Origin: Cyclospora cayetanensis
Lineage: Eukaryota > Apicomplexa > Conoidasida > Eucoccidiorida > Eimeriidae
NCBI RefSeq assembly: GCF_002999335.1
Contig: NW_020312481.1
Span: forward strand, 1 to 64,000
DNA length: 64,000 nt
Direction of reading: 5' to 3'
Position numbers and translations under genes: made by a program. Positions 22,201-34,435 of the stretch are shown here, in pieces. How positions within the stretch are numbered: the stretch's first letter is position 1; the number at the start of each line of letters is the position of its first letter. Under the pieces are notes generated by a model. That model made no database searches, had not been told where the DNA came from, and saw only the letters and a program-made list of their open reading frames with translations.

Positions 22201-25200
22201 CCTGCCACTCTCCCCTTTCCACTCCATCCGCACTGCGCTTACGCACTTCTGCCCAGAACTTGACGGCCACCTCCCTTGCCCGATCACCTCCTCCGTAGCG
22301 ATTCTCTCCAAAGTGCTTGTAGACGCGCCGACCTGTTTCGGGAGACACCCATTCCACACGCCAGTATCTCCGAGTGCACATAACCACGTGGTAGACGCGT
22401 GGGGGGGGTGGGCGAGGCTGCAAGCCTACAAGCCGCTGCTGCGCTGGAGGAGCGAGACAGCAGGCAACGCCTCCCTTGCGTTTGTAGCCGCATCCTCCCC
22501 CCGCACCGACTCCAGAAGCATCACTGGATCCTGTGACGGACAGGAGAGACCCCGCAGCGTCCGGCACGGCGCCTTCATGTTTCACACTCTCCACTGTGAG
22601 CACGCAAGGGGAAGGCGAAGAATCAGGGACTGCATGGCTCTCTGCCATGCCGCTTGTGCTGCCCCCTGAGCCCGCCGCTGCGAGTGCCTCATCCTGAGCA
22701 TGATGCAAGCCTTGCGCCATCGCTGTCGGAGACGTTCCAAGACTAGAAACGCAGCCAGCGGGCTGCGCCTCCACCTGACTGGGGATCCATTCGCTGCCAT
22801 TTGCTGAGCCTTCCCCCAGGGGAGGCCCCATGGCGAGGCCTGACTGCTTCTTGCAAGGAGACTCCTCGGCTGTGGATACGACAGCGGGGGAGGAGATGTC
22901 CTCGTTGGGAGCGCTGCTCGCTTCCACGGGGAACTGCTGCTGAGGCGCCTCTTCTGCACCGTTGGCTGCTCCTCCACCTAGCGACTGCCCTTCCTGCGGC
23001 CTAAGCGATTTCTCCAGTGAAGAAGGAGGAGCCGAGGACCCTCCGTGCTTCTGCGGCACTGGCGAGAGATCCTCTGTATCCCCCCAGCCCCCTACAACGC
23101 ATGCGCTCCTTGTCTTTCGAGGCCTTGTTGTTTCTGGCAAGAGCACAGCGCCGGCTTCATATAGTCTGGATGCCCTGGGAAGAACGTCATCGCCACCAGC
23201 ACTGGAAATAGACCTTTTCCCCTGCGGCTGCGGGGCCCCACTCCCGGCACAGAAAACACCTGATCCAGGGTAGCGCTCACATGTGTCCCGCTGCTTTTTT
23301 TCAGGTTCTGAGGATCCTTCGGAGACGGACGTGCCCCCTGCAGGGAGCAGCTGAACAACCTGCTCCGAGCACAGACCGCGGGAAGCCCCTTGCGGCGCTT
23401 TTGAATCTGTGTCGCTCCTGCACCCTTTCCAGATCTCCCCTGATCCTTCACTGGAAGCAATGGAGGCCGCAGAAAAAGCCTCTCCCAAGGCCGTCCTCTC
23501 GGCGATAGCGCCGCATGCGGAGACAGAGCCCTCACCAGCAGACGCTAGAAAATTATCGACACGGGCATCAGCAGCAGGAAGGACGTTGGGGGATGAAGGC
23601 ATTGAACAGGAAGGCTTTACCAGATGCGCGTCTGCTAGCCACTGGTCGCCAACGGGTAATGTGGGGGCTCCAGATGCAGCAACCTCTCGCCCTGAGAGAG
23701 AGCCGCTTTCAAGTTCCCCCCCGTCTTCTGGCTTCCCTTTTGGCTTCAAAGAGCATGCGAGCGCTACAGCCTCCGGTTGTTGCGTCTCAGCTACAAGAAC
23801 AGGGCTGGAGGCGTCCAGCTGGAGCAGTTGCGCTGTGGAGGAAGGAACTTCCGCTGAGCACTCGCCGCCGTTGCTTTGGGATGTCTCGCAGGGGTACTGC
23901 GGCAGGAAAGGAGGACATACGCAGTAAGAGGCCCTGGCTACAAGGACCTTTTTCAGCTGCAACCTTCATCTGTCACACCACGACAACCATCAAACAGCTC
24001 GGGAAGGCCCAGCCAGTACACGCGAGGTGCGAAGCTTCGTGCTCCTTCGTTCTAGACACCAGTAAAAATTTGAAGCGTGTCTGTCCATTTTGGTGGAGAG
24101 CATCTAAACGAGCATGTCGCTTACCGTTTGAAAGCAGGACCAGCCCCTTCCAGGATACCCCGCCGCCACGCGGTTCTCTGGCCTACACGAACTGCAGTGC
24201 TGCTTCCCTTTGTTTTCCTGCGAGGCAGCTGTGTGTGGGAGCGTCCTGCTGGTGCCGCTGCTGCATGAGGGAAGTTGCGGCCTTCTCCAGCAGCAACTGT
24301 CTCCGAGGAGAGAGCAGCTGGAGGACCTGCGCGCAGCACTGCCTTGCGGCTGATGGTGCTGCTGGCCGGCGGCTTGGCTTTGAGGCTCAGAATCTTGCAG
24401 CCGCAATCCGAGGAGCGGTTCTTCGCTGAGTGGCGTGTCAGGGGGGGGGTGCGTTCGACGTCGAGTCTCCTCCTCAGAGGGGTCTTCAAGCAGTCCTTTG
24501 GCTAGTTCCTGCTTTCCGTGGCTCTTGGTGTTGTATCTACTCAGTAGGCGGGTTGCCGGTGGAGGCGAGAAGGTGGGTTGAGAGGCCCCTCCGGAAGAGG
24601 AGGAGGTAGACCCCGTTCCCATGCAGCCTCCTGGAGACATAGAAGAGGTTGTGACTGGGGTGCAGCTCTGAGAAGCCCGAAGGCGCGCAGGCAAACAATC
24701 ATGCAGCTCCGTAGAACTGTGAAGCAACGTAGGCAAGGCCCGGTGATGCCACCCATCTCTTGTTCCCTGAGCATCTGCCACACCGCCTCGCCTGCTGCAA
24801 AGGCCAGGCAGAAGCAAGGGAGAGCTTCCTAAGCTCAAGGAGGGCCTCAAACAGGAGTCACTTCTCAAACGAGAAGCGGCGGCTCCAGCACAGAGGAGGC
24901 TCTGAGACTGGAGGTCTTGTGACGTGCACTGTGCATTGCAACACGCGTGGGTTGTGGGCGGAACTAAGGACCCCCCTGGTAGTCCATTATGCGTCAGTGG
25001 TCCCTCCGCTGGTGCTGCGCAGCTGCAGCTGCTGCTCTCACTAGGCTGCCGAGCGTGGTGGAGGCCATTGCAGCTGCAGCGTGAGATTGCCGGAGGCCTG
25101 TTGACGCTCCTGAGATCTCTGTAGTCTCCCGCACCCCATAGCCCTCCTGCCCCCCCCGAACGTGTGTATGTTCGGCTGCATCGCCTTAGACATCGACAGG

Positions 25201-27346
25201 TGCTTTTCCCTAGGAGCCGTCTGCAGCATCCTAGCGTCCTTCCCTCTTCCCCCAGTAGAAAGCCTCGAGATCCCCCGATGTCGCGCGCAGCGAGAGCGGC
25301 CCTCTGACAGCACCCTGCCAAGCGATGGAAAGCGGAGCATTTGCACGGGCATCTGGAAGATGTGGTAAGGGCGGCTGGCGCAGAGCCTGGCTCCTGACAA
25401 TGGGGAACCCATCCAGAAGCTCCACAGAGATGAAGCATGGCAGCATGCCGAGCACTGCCACAGCCGAAGCCACCAGCTCTAGAGCAGCTCAAGCGACGTG
25501 CGGCTACCCCAACAGACATCAAGTAGGCCTCAGAGGATCGAAGAGGGGGGACCGGCTGCATCCTACCCATAGTCTGCCAGGCAGAAAAATGAACCCCTTC
25601 TGGACGGTGACAGCCAGAAGAAACAGTAGGAGCGATACAAGGTCCGACCGACTCGCAGGCCTCGACATCTCCGGCTGGCGCACAGAAGGACTGCTCAGCT
25701 TCGCCTCTGCCAGAGAGAAAGGTTGGAGGAGCGAGCGGTTGCTCGGAAGGCGGGGAAGAAGCATTTCCAGCCAGCTGAGGAAACAGATCCTCCTTCGCCG
25801 ATAAGGGCTCCTCATTCAGACCATTCAAAGAACGACCAGGGGAACGGGTGCAGCAGCAAGCCGGAGAGTCCCCGTCGCTATGAAGGGCATCGAACTCATC
25901 ATGAACTCCACACTCAGTCCGGCTAGCTGGCGTGTATAAACAGCAAGAGGTGGTAGAGTCACTACTGCTGAGAGAGGAGAGGCACGCTCTGTCCCTCGAG
26001 TCAGGGTCTATGGACCCCTCATTATCCAGAGGAGGATTCAGGGAATACAGATCCCAGGCAGAGTATGCTGGGGTATCCTCGCCTCCGACATGCCCTGCAT
26101 GGCTGCGTTGTAGCAGCCATTGCTCCTTTTCATCCGCAGGAAGCTGGAAGAGAGAAAGGCCCAGCCATGAGCCATCCCTAGTTCGCACGTTACTGAAAGT
26201 TTCCGGCTCAGGAGCAGCTTCATTTGAAGGCAGATACCAAGGCTCTTTAGATGGAGAGATACTCACATCTTGGGTAAGGCAAGCGCTGCTGCCCTGAGAT
26301 TTCCCGTCACTACCAGGCCAGTGCGTCGGTGCTGCACTGGTCAAGCGCACTTCTCTTTCTGTCGGATTTCCAGCCGTTCCAGCTGTGCTGTAGGGTGGAA
26401 TCCGCGGAAATTCTACAGCACTTAGAGGCACGAAGCCTTGTGGGTCTGAACACGGCTGAAGGGCACTAGAGAATGTTGACTGAAGAGAGCGCAGAGGGCA
26501 AGGGAGGGCAAGGCCTTGTCGCCTGCCACTACAGGGCTCCCCCGATGGAGTCTCGTTGGTTTGCCTCTCTAACGCGGCAGCTGAGAAGCACATGCAAAGA
26601 AAGGAAGAGCTTTGCAGACACTAGAAGAAAGCAGCTGTGTCACTGTGGAAGGCTCTTGCAAGGCTTGAGGTGTCTCAGGGCAGCAGCGACGAGACGAGCA
26701 GCAACCTAAAAAAGGTGTGATTTTTGTGGGCGCTGGAAGCGTTCGAGAGTGGTGAGGAAGTGAGAAAGATATGAGGAAGGGCGTTGAGAGAGGAGGGATT
26801 GCGGAAAGGACAGCAAGCGCGGCGTAAGCAAGGAGCAGAGAGACACTAGGTGAAAAGGCTACACCCTATGCTTCACCGACATGGCTTTTGAAGGACGTGC
26901 TATGTCTCTTTAGACTTACGGGTGTCATCGCAATTGGCATCTTGTTCTTTAGGACCCCCCTCTTGTGTTCGGTCTGGGGGCAGCCTGCTAGAAGTGGAAT
27001 GTACAGCAGCAGGAATTTCGTTTGCGGTGCTCCCTGCCTCACAATTAGTTGCTTCAAGTGGTAGCGGCTGCTGCGGCACGGTTGAAGTGTCTGGGGTCTT
27101 TTCTTCACAGGAATGCCGCTGTTGGGGCATCTTTGCAGCGAGACTCTCTTGCAGCGTTTCTGCGGCGGAGAGTGCTTCGAGACAGTGTGGGAAAGCGGTA
27201 AGGTTTGGGGAGGCTGGCTGGTGAAACTTTGGGTGCTTCGGAGTAGGAAAAACGGCATATCGCTCAGGTGCTGCATATTCGTGTTTCGAATCAGGCTTTC
27301 GAGGTTCTTTATTGTTGCCAGGTGAACAGAAAGGAGCTTCCTTCAT
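19211..27346 (-). CDS. ApiAP2 transcription factor with two AP2 domains
   Basis: ApiAP2 proteins are the main sequence-specific DNA-binding regulators of apicomplexans and act in the nucleus. The 3' exon, 23896-19211 (1561 aa), carries two AP2 domains. The first (about 22403-22238) contains RRYWRVEWVSPETGRRVYKH and then AREVAVKFWAEV. The second (about 20282-20128) contains GVRCWRAEWHD, HRKTRQYAAPKHGEQQARAL. Upstream, exon 26580-24125 ends CAAACG before GTAAGC and joins in phase 0. Exon 27346-26920 ends before GTAAGT and joins the next in phase 1. Together they give 2522 aa starting at ATG 27346. Long Q-, G- and S-rich linkers flank the domains, as is usual for coccidian ApiAP2 proteins. The AP2 exon is firm. 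Assigning the two upstream exons to the same gene rests on open frames, consensus sites and phase, so they could be a separate gene. Confidence 0.8.
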
Positions 27347-29947
27347 GGAGATGCCCAGCGGTCTTCGGCGGGGCCCCTACGCTCGTTGCCGTCAGATTGA
27401 AGCTGGAGAGAGTGTTGCAGCCGCAGACACGCAGAAGAGAGGGGAGACTTGAGGCCACGCAGTAGAGAATGCGAACTGCATAGCGCTGACGCAGAGTTGA
27501 TAGGAGGAGGAAGAGGGAAGGGATGCGTGGCTGCCGGCGGAAAGAGGGAGGTGGCGCAGGAAAGGGGGAACGGGGGGTTCGCTTTGTGCAGTCAACAACA
27601 TATATGCTGCATTACGTATGTACTCGCTGAGGCACATCGCTTTCTGGAGGCCCCTCAGTCCCACCGAAGGGCTAGGGAGACCCCTGTTCCCTTCCCGAAT
27701 GTCTGCGTGCATACACAGGTGTGACCCCACTTCTTTTACTTGCAGAGTCCACTTGTGGACCATGGCGTGAGGAAAACGGGGAAGAGGGGCATACTCAAAC
27801 AAAGTACTCCTGCCCCTTGAGCAGCTCTTCTCTCTGTGTAGTACCTTGGCTTCGCTGCTGAGGCTCTCGAGGGTTCATTGGATGCTTCCGTTGGTGCCGC
27901 TGCTCTTGCGTGTAAAGAGCTTCAAAGAGGCTGTACGCGTAACACGAAGGCAATGCGGTGGCCTGCATGCAGAGTGGAGGAAAAGACACGGTGAAAGCGC
28001 TCGAAGGTTCATTGGGCGTGCTCAGGAGAAATGTCTCTTGGCCAGATGCCAGTCAGCGTGCAAAGAGTTGATATCGAAAGGGTCCACCCGTGTCTTGGTA
28101 CCTGTAAGAAGGCTAAGTTTATGGCACATCCACACCCCGAGACGACAGAAAAATGAGTCTTTTGCTCCTCCGCAGGTGTCCTAACCACTCGCCGAGTAGG
28201 CAACGGGCGCCCGCAGGCGAAGGCGCCTCCCGCGGGCCTTCCCCTGAAGTGTTCGCCCTATAAAACGCTTTCTATGTAGCTTTTCTGCCGCTTCAGCAGC
28301 TAGGGTTCACCCTGTGGCGACACTCCGCGTTCCTAAGTCACAGCAGCAGACCGTTCCCCCCAGCACGAAGGCCAGGCAGGGCAGGGCAAGGGAAGGCGCT
28401 GCTCGCGTTGCCGTGTCTGAGGAGTCCGCGGGAGAAACTTTGATATTCCAATCAAGCTATGTGGTCTAATAGAGCACCCGAGGCGGAAGGGCCCAGCAGA
28501 ACTCGGGGTGGAGGGGGGGCGCGGAGAGCAGCAGAGACGGCAGAGACAGAGCCACGGCAAGTGAGCTGTCTTGAAGACGAGTGAGGCCTCCCAAAGCTAC
28601 GGAATCGTATTGCATCCTTCCCAAGACTAAACTAAAGGCGGTTTTAGCTGCAAGCATACAGGAAAGCTGAGCAGCAACTACTCCACAGACACGCAGGACG
28701 GCTATGGCCGCCTCTGTGCCCGTCGCGCCCGAGCAGCCGTCGGCGGCGCCCCGGAGACCGGCGACGCCGCTGCTGGATAAGCCCTGCCCTAACCAGGGAG
28801 ACACCAGGGGCCCTCTTTCTGTTATCTAGAGCGTATTGTAAATAGGATTGCAGGGGAAAGGACTCGACGATTCTTTGCGCAAAAAGACTCCACGCGTTTG
28901 TCTATTTCTTTCGCCGCACGGGGGACCCCGTCGATCGCCTGCCGTCGTGCGGGGGGCCCCTCCCCCTAAGGCTACGCAGGTGCTGCTGTAACGGCCATAA
29001 CGCTGTCTTTTCGTTCAATTTTTGGCGGCGAGGACTCTCTGAGGCACTCGCGCGGCGAAACCGGCGCAATTTCCCGTGCGTCTCGGCTGCCTGACCAATG
29101 CGTGCACGAGCACGCACGGCTCACCACAGCAGAGCGTCTCCCTGCGCAACACCTACCAATTCGCTCTTCATATTGATGTTTCAATGTGCTTCTAGCCCGA
29201 AATGAAGCTCTCGTTCAGTCTAACACCAGCTCTGCGGCCCCCTCTGCGCCCTGCCCTGCTACCCGAGCAGACGCACCCTAGCAGTGGCGCAGTAAATGGC
29301 TGCCCGTTCTGTCTAGCTCTAGCTAAGCACTTAGTGTTGGCACAGTGCCATCGCTTGCATACAGCCCTAATCTCCTTCCCTAAATAGAAACAGCCTCTGC
29401 CTTTCGTCGTAAAAAGCGAAGAAAGTACGCCGCGCTAGGACCAGGAAGCCCAAGCTAGCGACACCAGGCGCGACGACGCTAGGCAGCGGCAATCGCAATG
29501 ATGTTAAGGCAGTGTAAACAGATTTTTTGCCAAGCAACATCCCATGTGCATGCCACTTATGCCCCCGTAGGATCCCTCAGGTCCACTTAGGTCCTCTTTG
29601 AGGGGCTCCTAGTCATCTCGCTACATGCAACCCTAGCAAGGAGTGAGGGAATAATGCAGAGACGGCGCGTTATCACTCGCGATTTCATCTCTGTCTTGGA
29701 CAGTCTCTTGGAAGGTGAAAACACCTCGAGACTTCTGGCAGTCCCCAGCGAACCAGCTGCACGCTTACATAACTGTAGCGTGTGTGCTCGAAAACCCATT
29801 GTAATTAGCATACAGTGGACTAGCCGCTGCTCCAGATGGCCTGCATTTGAGGGCTGGTAAAGCGCTTCAAAGAAGCTCCTGAGAAAAACGCCCCCCCTTC
29901 CTCCAGTGAGGGGGCCTCACATCCTCCTCGGATGGTTTGCAATTTTC
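27347..29947. other. Gene-poor stretch upstream of the ApiAP2 gene
   Basis: This should hold the ApiAP2 promoter and 5' leader and the 3' end of the minus-strand gene at 29948. Open frames at 27802-27392 and 28804-28466 (minus) show no family motif and lack convincing splice partners. A GC-rich patch at about 28900-29120 has short inverted repeats (for example CGCACG near 28916 facing CGTGCG near 28946). I see no tRNA. Confidence 0.5.
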
Positions 29948-30886
29948 TCAACTAGCCTGACTTATGAACCCACGTGTTCCGCTGGACTGCAGCGCGGCTC
30001 GTGGAGGAGATAGCCTCTGGAAGGACGCTCGTGAGGAGGCCTCCCCATTTCTGCAATGCGTGGCGGAAGGAAAATGATGCCCTGAACAAGAGGCGTTTGT
30101 GCCTCTCGCCGTGCTTATTGGACATGGCGTGCTGCGGGTCCTGGGCATACGCCAGGCAAAGCCCAGCCTTCCTGGTGCGGAGTAAAGCGATACGGGGGTG
30201 CTTGGGGGGGCCAAGGGAGGAAGCGAGGCCTCTTCTCTCGTGGCGAGTGGAAACATACCTTCTGCCCAGTACTGCCGTAGCCGCTGCAACTCAGTAAAGG
30301 CCCACTGCTGGGCTACAGTGGGGGGGTCAGCGGCGCCAGCAGCAACCGCCATGAGCTCTTCGGCGTACATTAGGGAAGGGTCCTCGCCACGCGCTTTGGC
30401 TCTAGGTGCTCCAAAGGCTGTCAAAAAGGGGTCCCCGCAAGGCAGAGAGGACAGCCTCTGCAGATTGGCAGTCACCTCAGCCTCGAGCTGCGGAGAGACC
30501 AAGCGGTACTTCTGAGCGCGGGTGGAGGGGGCCGGCAATGCAGAGACTGTCCGGGCTCCGTGCTTGCGCCCTAAGGTCATCAAGGGGCCACTGAGCCCCC
30601 CTTCCAAATTTCGCTTGCTTTGTACTGCAGCAAGACACTGTGCTAGCTCTGCATGCGTTACCGGGAGGGCCCCTGTGAGGCCTTCTTGGGAGTCGGTCCT
30701 CTGAAGAAGATGCAGCTCGCGAAGGCAGTCCTGCAAGTGGCACATGGGTTGCACGGGGTTCAAGGCATAGCTTTGTACCTGTGGGTTCTGGACTCATCGG
30801 CCACAGTAAACAGAAAGAAGGCGTGTACTCCAGTGTTTTGCGTCATGTCGGTTGGGGGAAGGGAAGGCGAAGCTGCGAGGAAGAAA

Positions 30887-30940
<54 letters not shown>

Positions 30941-31997
30941 GAGGAGGAGTTGGGGAAGAGGGCCGTCAACGGCTCGTAGATATATCGAGAGAGGCGTACG
31001 TGAAGAGACCCGACGGATACTATATGCTTGCCATCTGGATCGGGCTGTAGCGAGGAGAGGATCAGCAAATACCTTGCGAGCTCGCTGGGAGTCTTTGCTC
31101 CCAAAACTGCCTCCATATGGTATTGGTAGGACCGATCGCGGGCTGAAAACACGGGCATATAGCACCCTTAGTTCCAAATACAGCTGCGCCGGACGCTTGC
31201 CAGCCACGCCTCCAGCATTCGCAGCAGCAGCCGCCACACGAAAGGGAGCAGTATGGAGAAAAAGTGGCAGCCGCTACAGCAGCTGCAGCAGACAACTTAC
31301 CGGCCCATACAGGCGCGATACGGCGTAAGTATCGCAGCTGTTTAAGGATGACTCCCTTGCAATGCAGCAAAAAGTCCTCGGGCCTGCCGCTACTTCTGCA
31401 TACGCTGCCTTGGAAATCGCTCTCCTGAGCCTCCTCTGGCGTCTGATTCCATCGCGACGCACTAACCCACAAATCAGCTAGCTGGCCGTCTTCAGGCCCC
31501 GCGGCTGCAGCCACCTGGCGCAAGGCGCAGCAACTACTTCCCCACCTACCCACACCTGCAATGCTGTCGTTGCTGAGAGGAGCAAGCAAGACATCTCTCC
31601 GCCTCAAGGTAGACACGAGGCGGTGATACTCCTCAAAGACTCGCCGGACGTGAACGCTATAGCCCGTCGCCTTGAGCGCTGAAAGACACTCCACCATCAG
31701 CACCCTAGCCTCCATGGGGAGACAGTGCGGCTCACACCCCTGAGTTAGGCAAACAGCAAAAATTTGGAGGTATGGCGCCAAATCTTCCGAGTTGCATGCA
31801 TCCAGGATATTTTCCACGTGGTTTGCAAAGCGACCAGGATCCTGGGGGCCGCCTTCGGAGGGGACACCCCCTGCAGCCCGCAGATCCTGTAGACAACGGA
31901 ATATTGCACGCCTCAGACTATCAAAGGAAAGTGCCTTGAGGGTCTCCCATGATGTATCCTGAATCGACGACAGCACAGCATCAGCGAAAATGTTCAT
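29948..31997 (-). CDS. Conserved-looking protein of unknown function, four exons
   Basis: I do not recognise this gene. Exons 31997-31301, 31142-31000, 30778-30259 and 30081-29948 join in phases 1, 0 and 1 to 1494 nt (497 aa) from the ATG at 31997. The donors are GTAAGT, GTACGC and GTATGT; the acceptors are TTTTCAG, CCCACAG and GTTCAG. The protein looks soluble and helical, with no signal peptide or membrane segment. Its N-terminal half has helix-like segments such as HVENILDACNSEDLAPYLQI and VRRVFEEYHRLVSTLRRRD. The middle holds YQYHMEAVLGAKTPSELARY, and the C-terminal part LMYAEELMAVAAGA. Homopolymer runs are nearly absent, unlike its left-hand neighbours. The last acceptor is the weakest choice, because another AG nearby would change the C-terminus. 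A tetranucleotide repeat lies in intron 2. Confidence 0.7.
30881..30940. repeat. GAAA tetranucleotide microsatellite
   Basis: About fourteen near-perfect GAAA units lie within the intron between exons ending at 31000 and starting at 30778 of the minus-strand unknown gene. On the gene's own strand it reads TTTC and precedes the acceptor. Confidence 0.95.
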
Positions 31998-32095
31998 TTC
32001 ATGAGCAGCGCCGCGCCCATCGCGCCTCAACTCTCCTTTCTGTCGTCCTCTAGAAAGTCGTGCAGCCTGCACGGGAGTTACTAATATATAGCCCT

Positions 32096-32640
32096 TTAAG
32101 AGGCAGAGGGCCTTACGGATAAGGCGGCGTGTGGCTTAGCAACGCCTTTGGCCTCATCAGTTCTCCCCTCATGACGAGGTACAATGCCTTCACTCAGAGA
32201 TGTCGTCGTGGCGCTGCTTTCCTCCTTTCTCGTTGACTCTGCTGGCTGCCCATTATTGAGAGCAGGGCCACATGCAACTGCAATAGCGGAAGGAGGAGAA
32301 GCGACGGAGCATGCGGCACGCGAGTTGGAGGCTGGAGAGCGGAGCCTATGTTCATTGATCTCATCATGGTTAACTGCTCCGAGAGGGGCGGGTGTTGCGC
32401 ATGCAGGTTCCTCCAGGCCTCCCTTCCTGGGGCGTTTCAAAGGGATGAAACGCTCTTCAGATCCTCTGGAGGCTCTCCTCTCTGCCAGTTGAGATTTCCC
32501 CTCATCAGGGCACCCATAGTCGGGGGCTTGCGTGAGGGAATTCTCGCCGCTAGCTGCGCGTGGCGTGCAGGGGTGCAGAACATGAAGCGTTGCTGACGCC
32601 TGCTGCGGCGCATGTGGGGCCCAGATGCAGCAGCAGCAGT
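32096..32640 (-). CDS. Possible terminal exon of an unidentified gene
   Basis: One minus-strand frame stays open for about 540 nt and stops at 32096, only 98 bp before the start of the next minus-strand gene at 31997. The predicted peptide is hydrophilic and disordered-looking, with a basic patch FIPLKRPRKGG that could act as a nuclear localisation signal. I see no in-frame ATG near its start, so an upstream exon would be needed; a possible acceptor lies near 32558. No family is recognised, and it may be a chance open frame. Confidence 0.3.
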
Positions 32641-34435
32641 AGCAGGCACAACGTGAATCTACAGACAGAGGAAGTGCAACAAGCTGCAGTATTGGTGTGC
32701 TGCCTACTACTTGTATATACAGAGGAGGAATCTGAGTGTGTCGGGAATGCAGGGCTCACTGGCGAGTCTATCAGAGGCAGTGGAAATAGTTTCTCCATTT
32801 CTGAAAGCGTGAAGGGCTGGGGGTGAACACAGGCGGCTACAAGATGCGGGGGCCCTTGCTGCCGCTTGGCTCGCTCTCTCGACCCTTACGGACGGGTCCT
32901 TGGGAGAAAGAAGAGACCCCTACAGTATGCTTCGTTTCATTAGCAGCTGCTTAAATCAGAGGAGACTGGAGTAAGGAAGCACGGCTCTTAAGTTTCCGGA
33001 TGGAAGACAGTTCACGGCGCCGACGGGGAGCAGCAGATCCCTCAGGGGGTTATTACAGCTCCGTGTGTGAGGCATGACGGGCGCTGGAAGCCAATGAGCT
33101 CATGAAATGACATAGAGCGGTGCACGAGTGCAAGGAAAGCGAACAGCCGCATGCTCCCAAAGAGGGAACAAAAATGCAACGACTTCAGCGGAAGGTCCCC
33201 AAGCCGCGCGCCCCCCCCTGGAAGCCCGTGGCAAAGTAAGCGAGCTGCGCAGCGCCAGGGGGTTAATCAAAAGGGAAACTTCTTATTTCAAGTGTTATGG
33301 CTCAAATAAGCTGGAGGCCTCGTGCGCTGCTTCCCCGGGGGGCGTAACGGAGGGAACTGCGGGGCGGCAAATGGAGGGTTGACTGGCAGACCCTTGCAGC
33401 CCCGAGAATCCTGAAGCGCGAGTATCTGTAAGGCTGCGTGCCACTTGTGCCCTTAAGCGCTTTATCTGGAATTTAATAAGTTTTGTGTTTAAGGCTGGTG
33501 GCACTTTTCTCCTTGTATGGAGCCATCCAGCGCATAAACTCCACGGCTACTTGGGTTAGATCCGACAGAAGGATGGCGCACCTAAAGCGTCTGTCAGCAG
33601 CGCCATGCCGCCATTCTCACTCGATGCGGCAAACGTTTGGATGAATGTCTCGGTGGGTATGTTATACCATAGTGTTGGGTATCTAACCGCAGATGCGGAA
33701 GCCCCGAATTTCAGCTCATTAGGGGCATCTGAGGCAGCGTTTATGTGGCTGCACCATTCTAGATGCGTCAGAACGTATCGTACCTCCTGCTACGAGCATG
33801 GCTCTGTTACAAAGTACATCTGCCCTCCTTCCCGCACTACCATCCTAGACTACCGCCTCCCCTCGCCCCCGGCCTCACCCTCGCCACCTCCTTTGCCACT
33901 CCGGCTAAGCGATCATCTCAAGGCTGGGGATTATATACAGCTTGCCATTCGCCGATTCTCTTGAACCTAAACAGCCTTTCAGCAATAGATCAAACCCTGG
34001 CTTCCACAGGCACCATGAAGTGGGCTTTGTCTGATGACAGCTCCACTGCGAGCACAGTACTAAATACAAAACCCAGAGAAACAATCAGCGCTATTGTATG
34101 TACGGGGGAGCGGCTCTTATCGTTTTTCGACTTGTTTGCTGGTGGCGCCACTAAGCAGGCTTGATACTAGTGCTCTGGCTGTCCCGAAGGAATGCCGGCA
34201 GGAGGGATCCAGTCTAACGCCTCTGCTGGCATTTCCCTGAAAAAAGGTCACACGCCGCCGTTAAATTCGCCATTCCACTTTTCGTTCTAATACATTAATC
34301 ATGTGGTGATCTTTATTCCACGCATACGTGGAATAAATGTAGACTGTCAGGCATGATATTAACTTAGGAATCTCCTTGAAACCTTCGCTCGCTTTGTTAG
34401 GAGGCACCTGTCGTGTGCATTAGAGCCAGGCACAC
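32641..34435. other. Gene-poor stretch with a short hairpin
   Basis: Apart from an inverted repeat at 34312-34337, I see no supported gene. Short open frames at 33605-33964 and 33763-34164 (plus) overlap each other in different frames and carry no motif. Simple repeats become rare from about here rightward. Confidence 0.5.
34312..34337. repeat. 11-bp-stem hairpin near the 3' end of the 34436 gene
   Basis: TTTATTCCACG at 34312-34322 is the perfect complement of 34327-34337, with a four-base CATA loop. It lies about 100 bp beyond the stop codon of the minus-strand gene ending at 34436, so it may sit in that gene's 3' untranslated region. Confidence 0.8.

Noticed and set aside
28466..28804. Hydrophobic minus-strand frame, considered as a V-ATPase proteolipid-like exon
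   Set aside because: The glycine/alanine-rich segment only superficially resembles a proteolipid; the conserved glutamate-bearing helix is missing and there is no splice partner.
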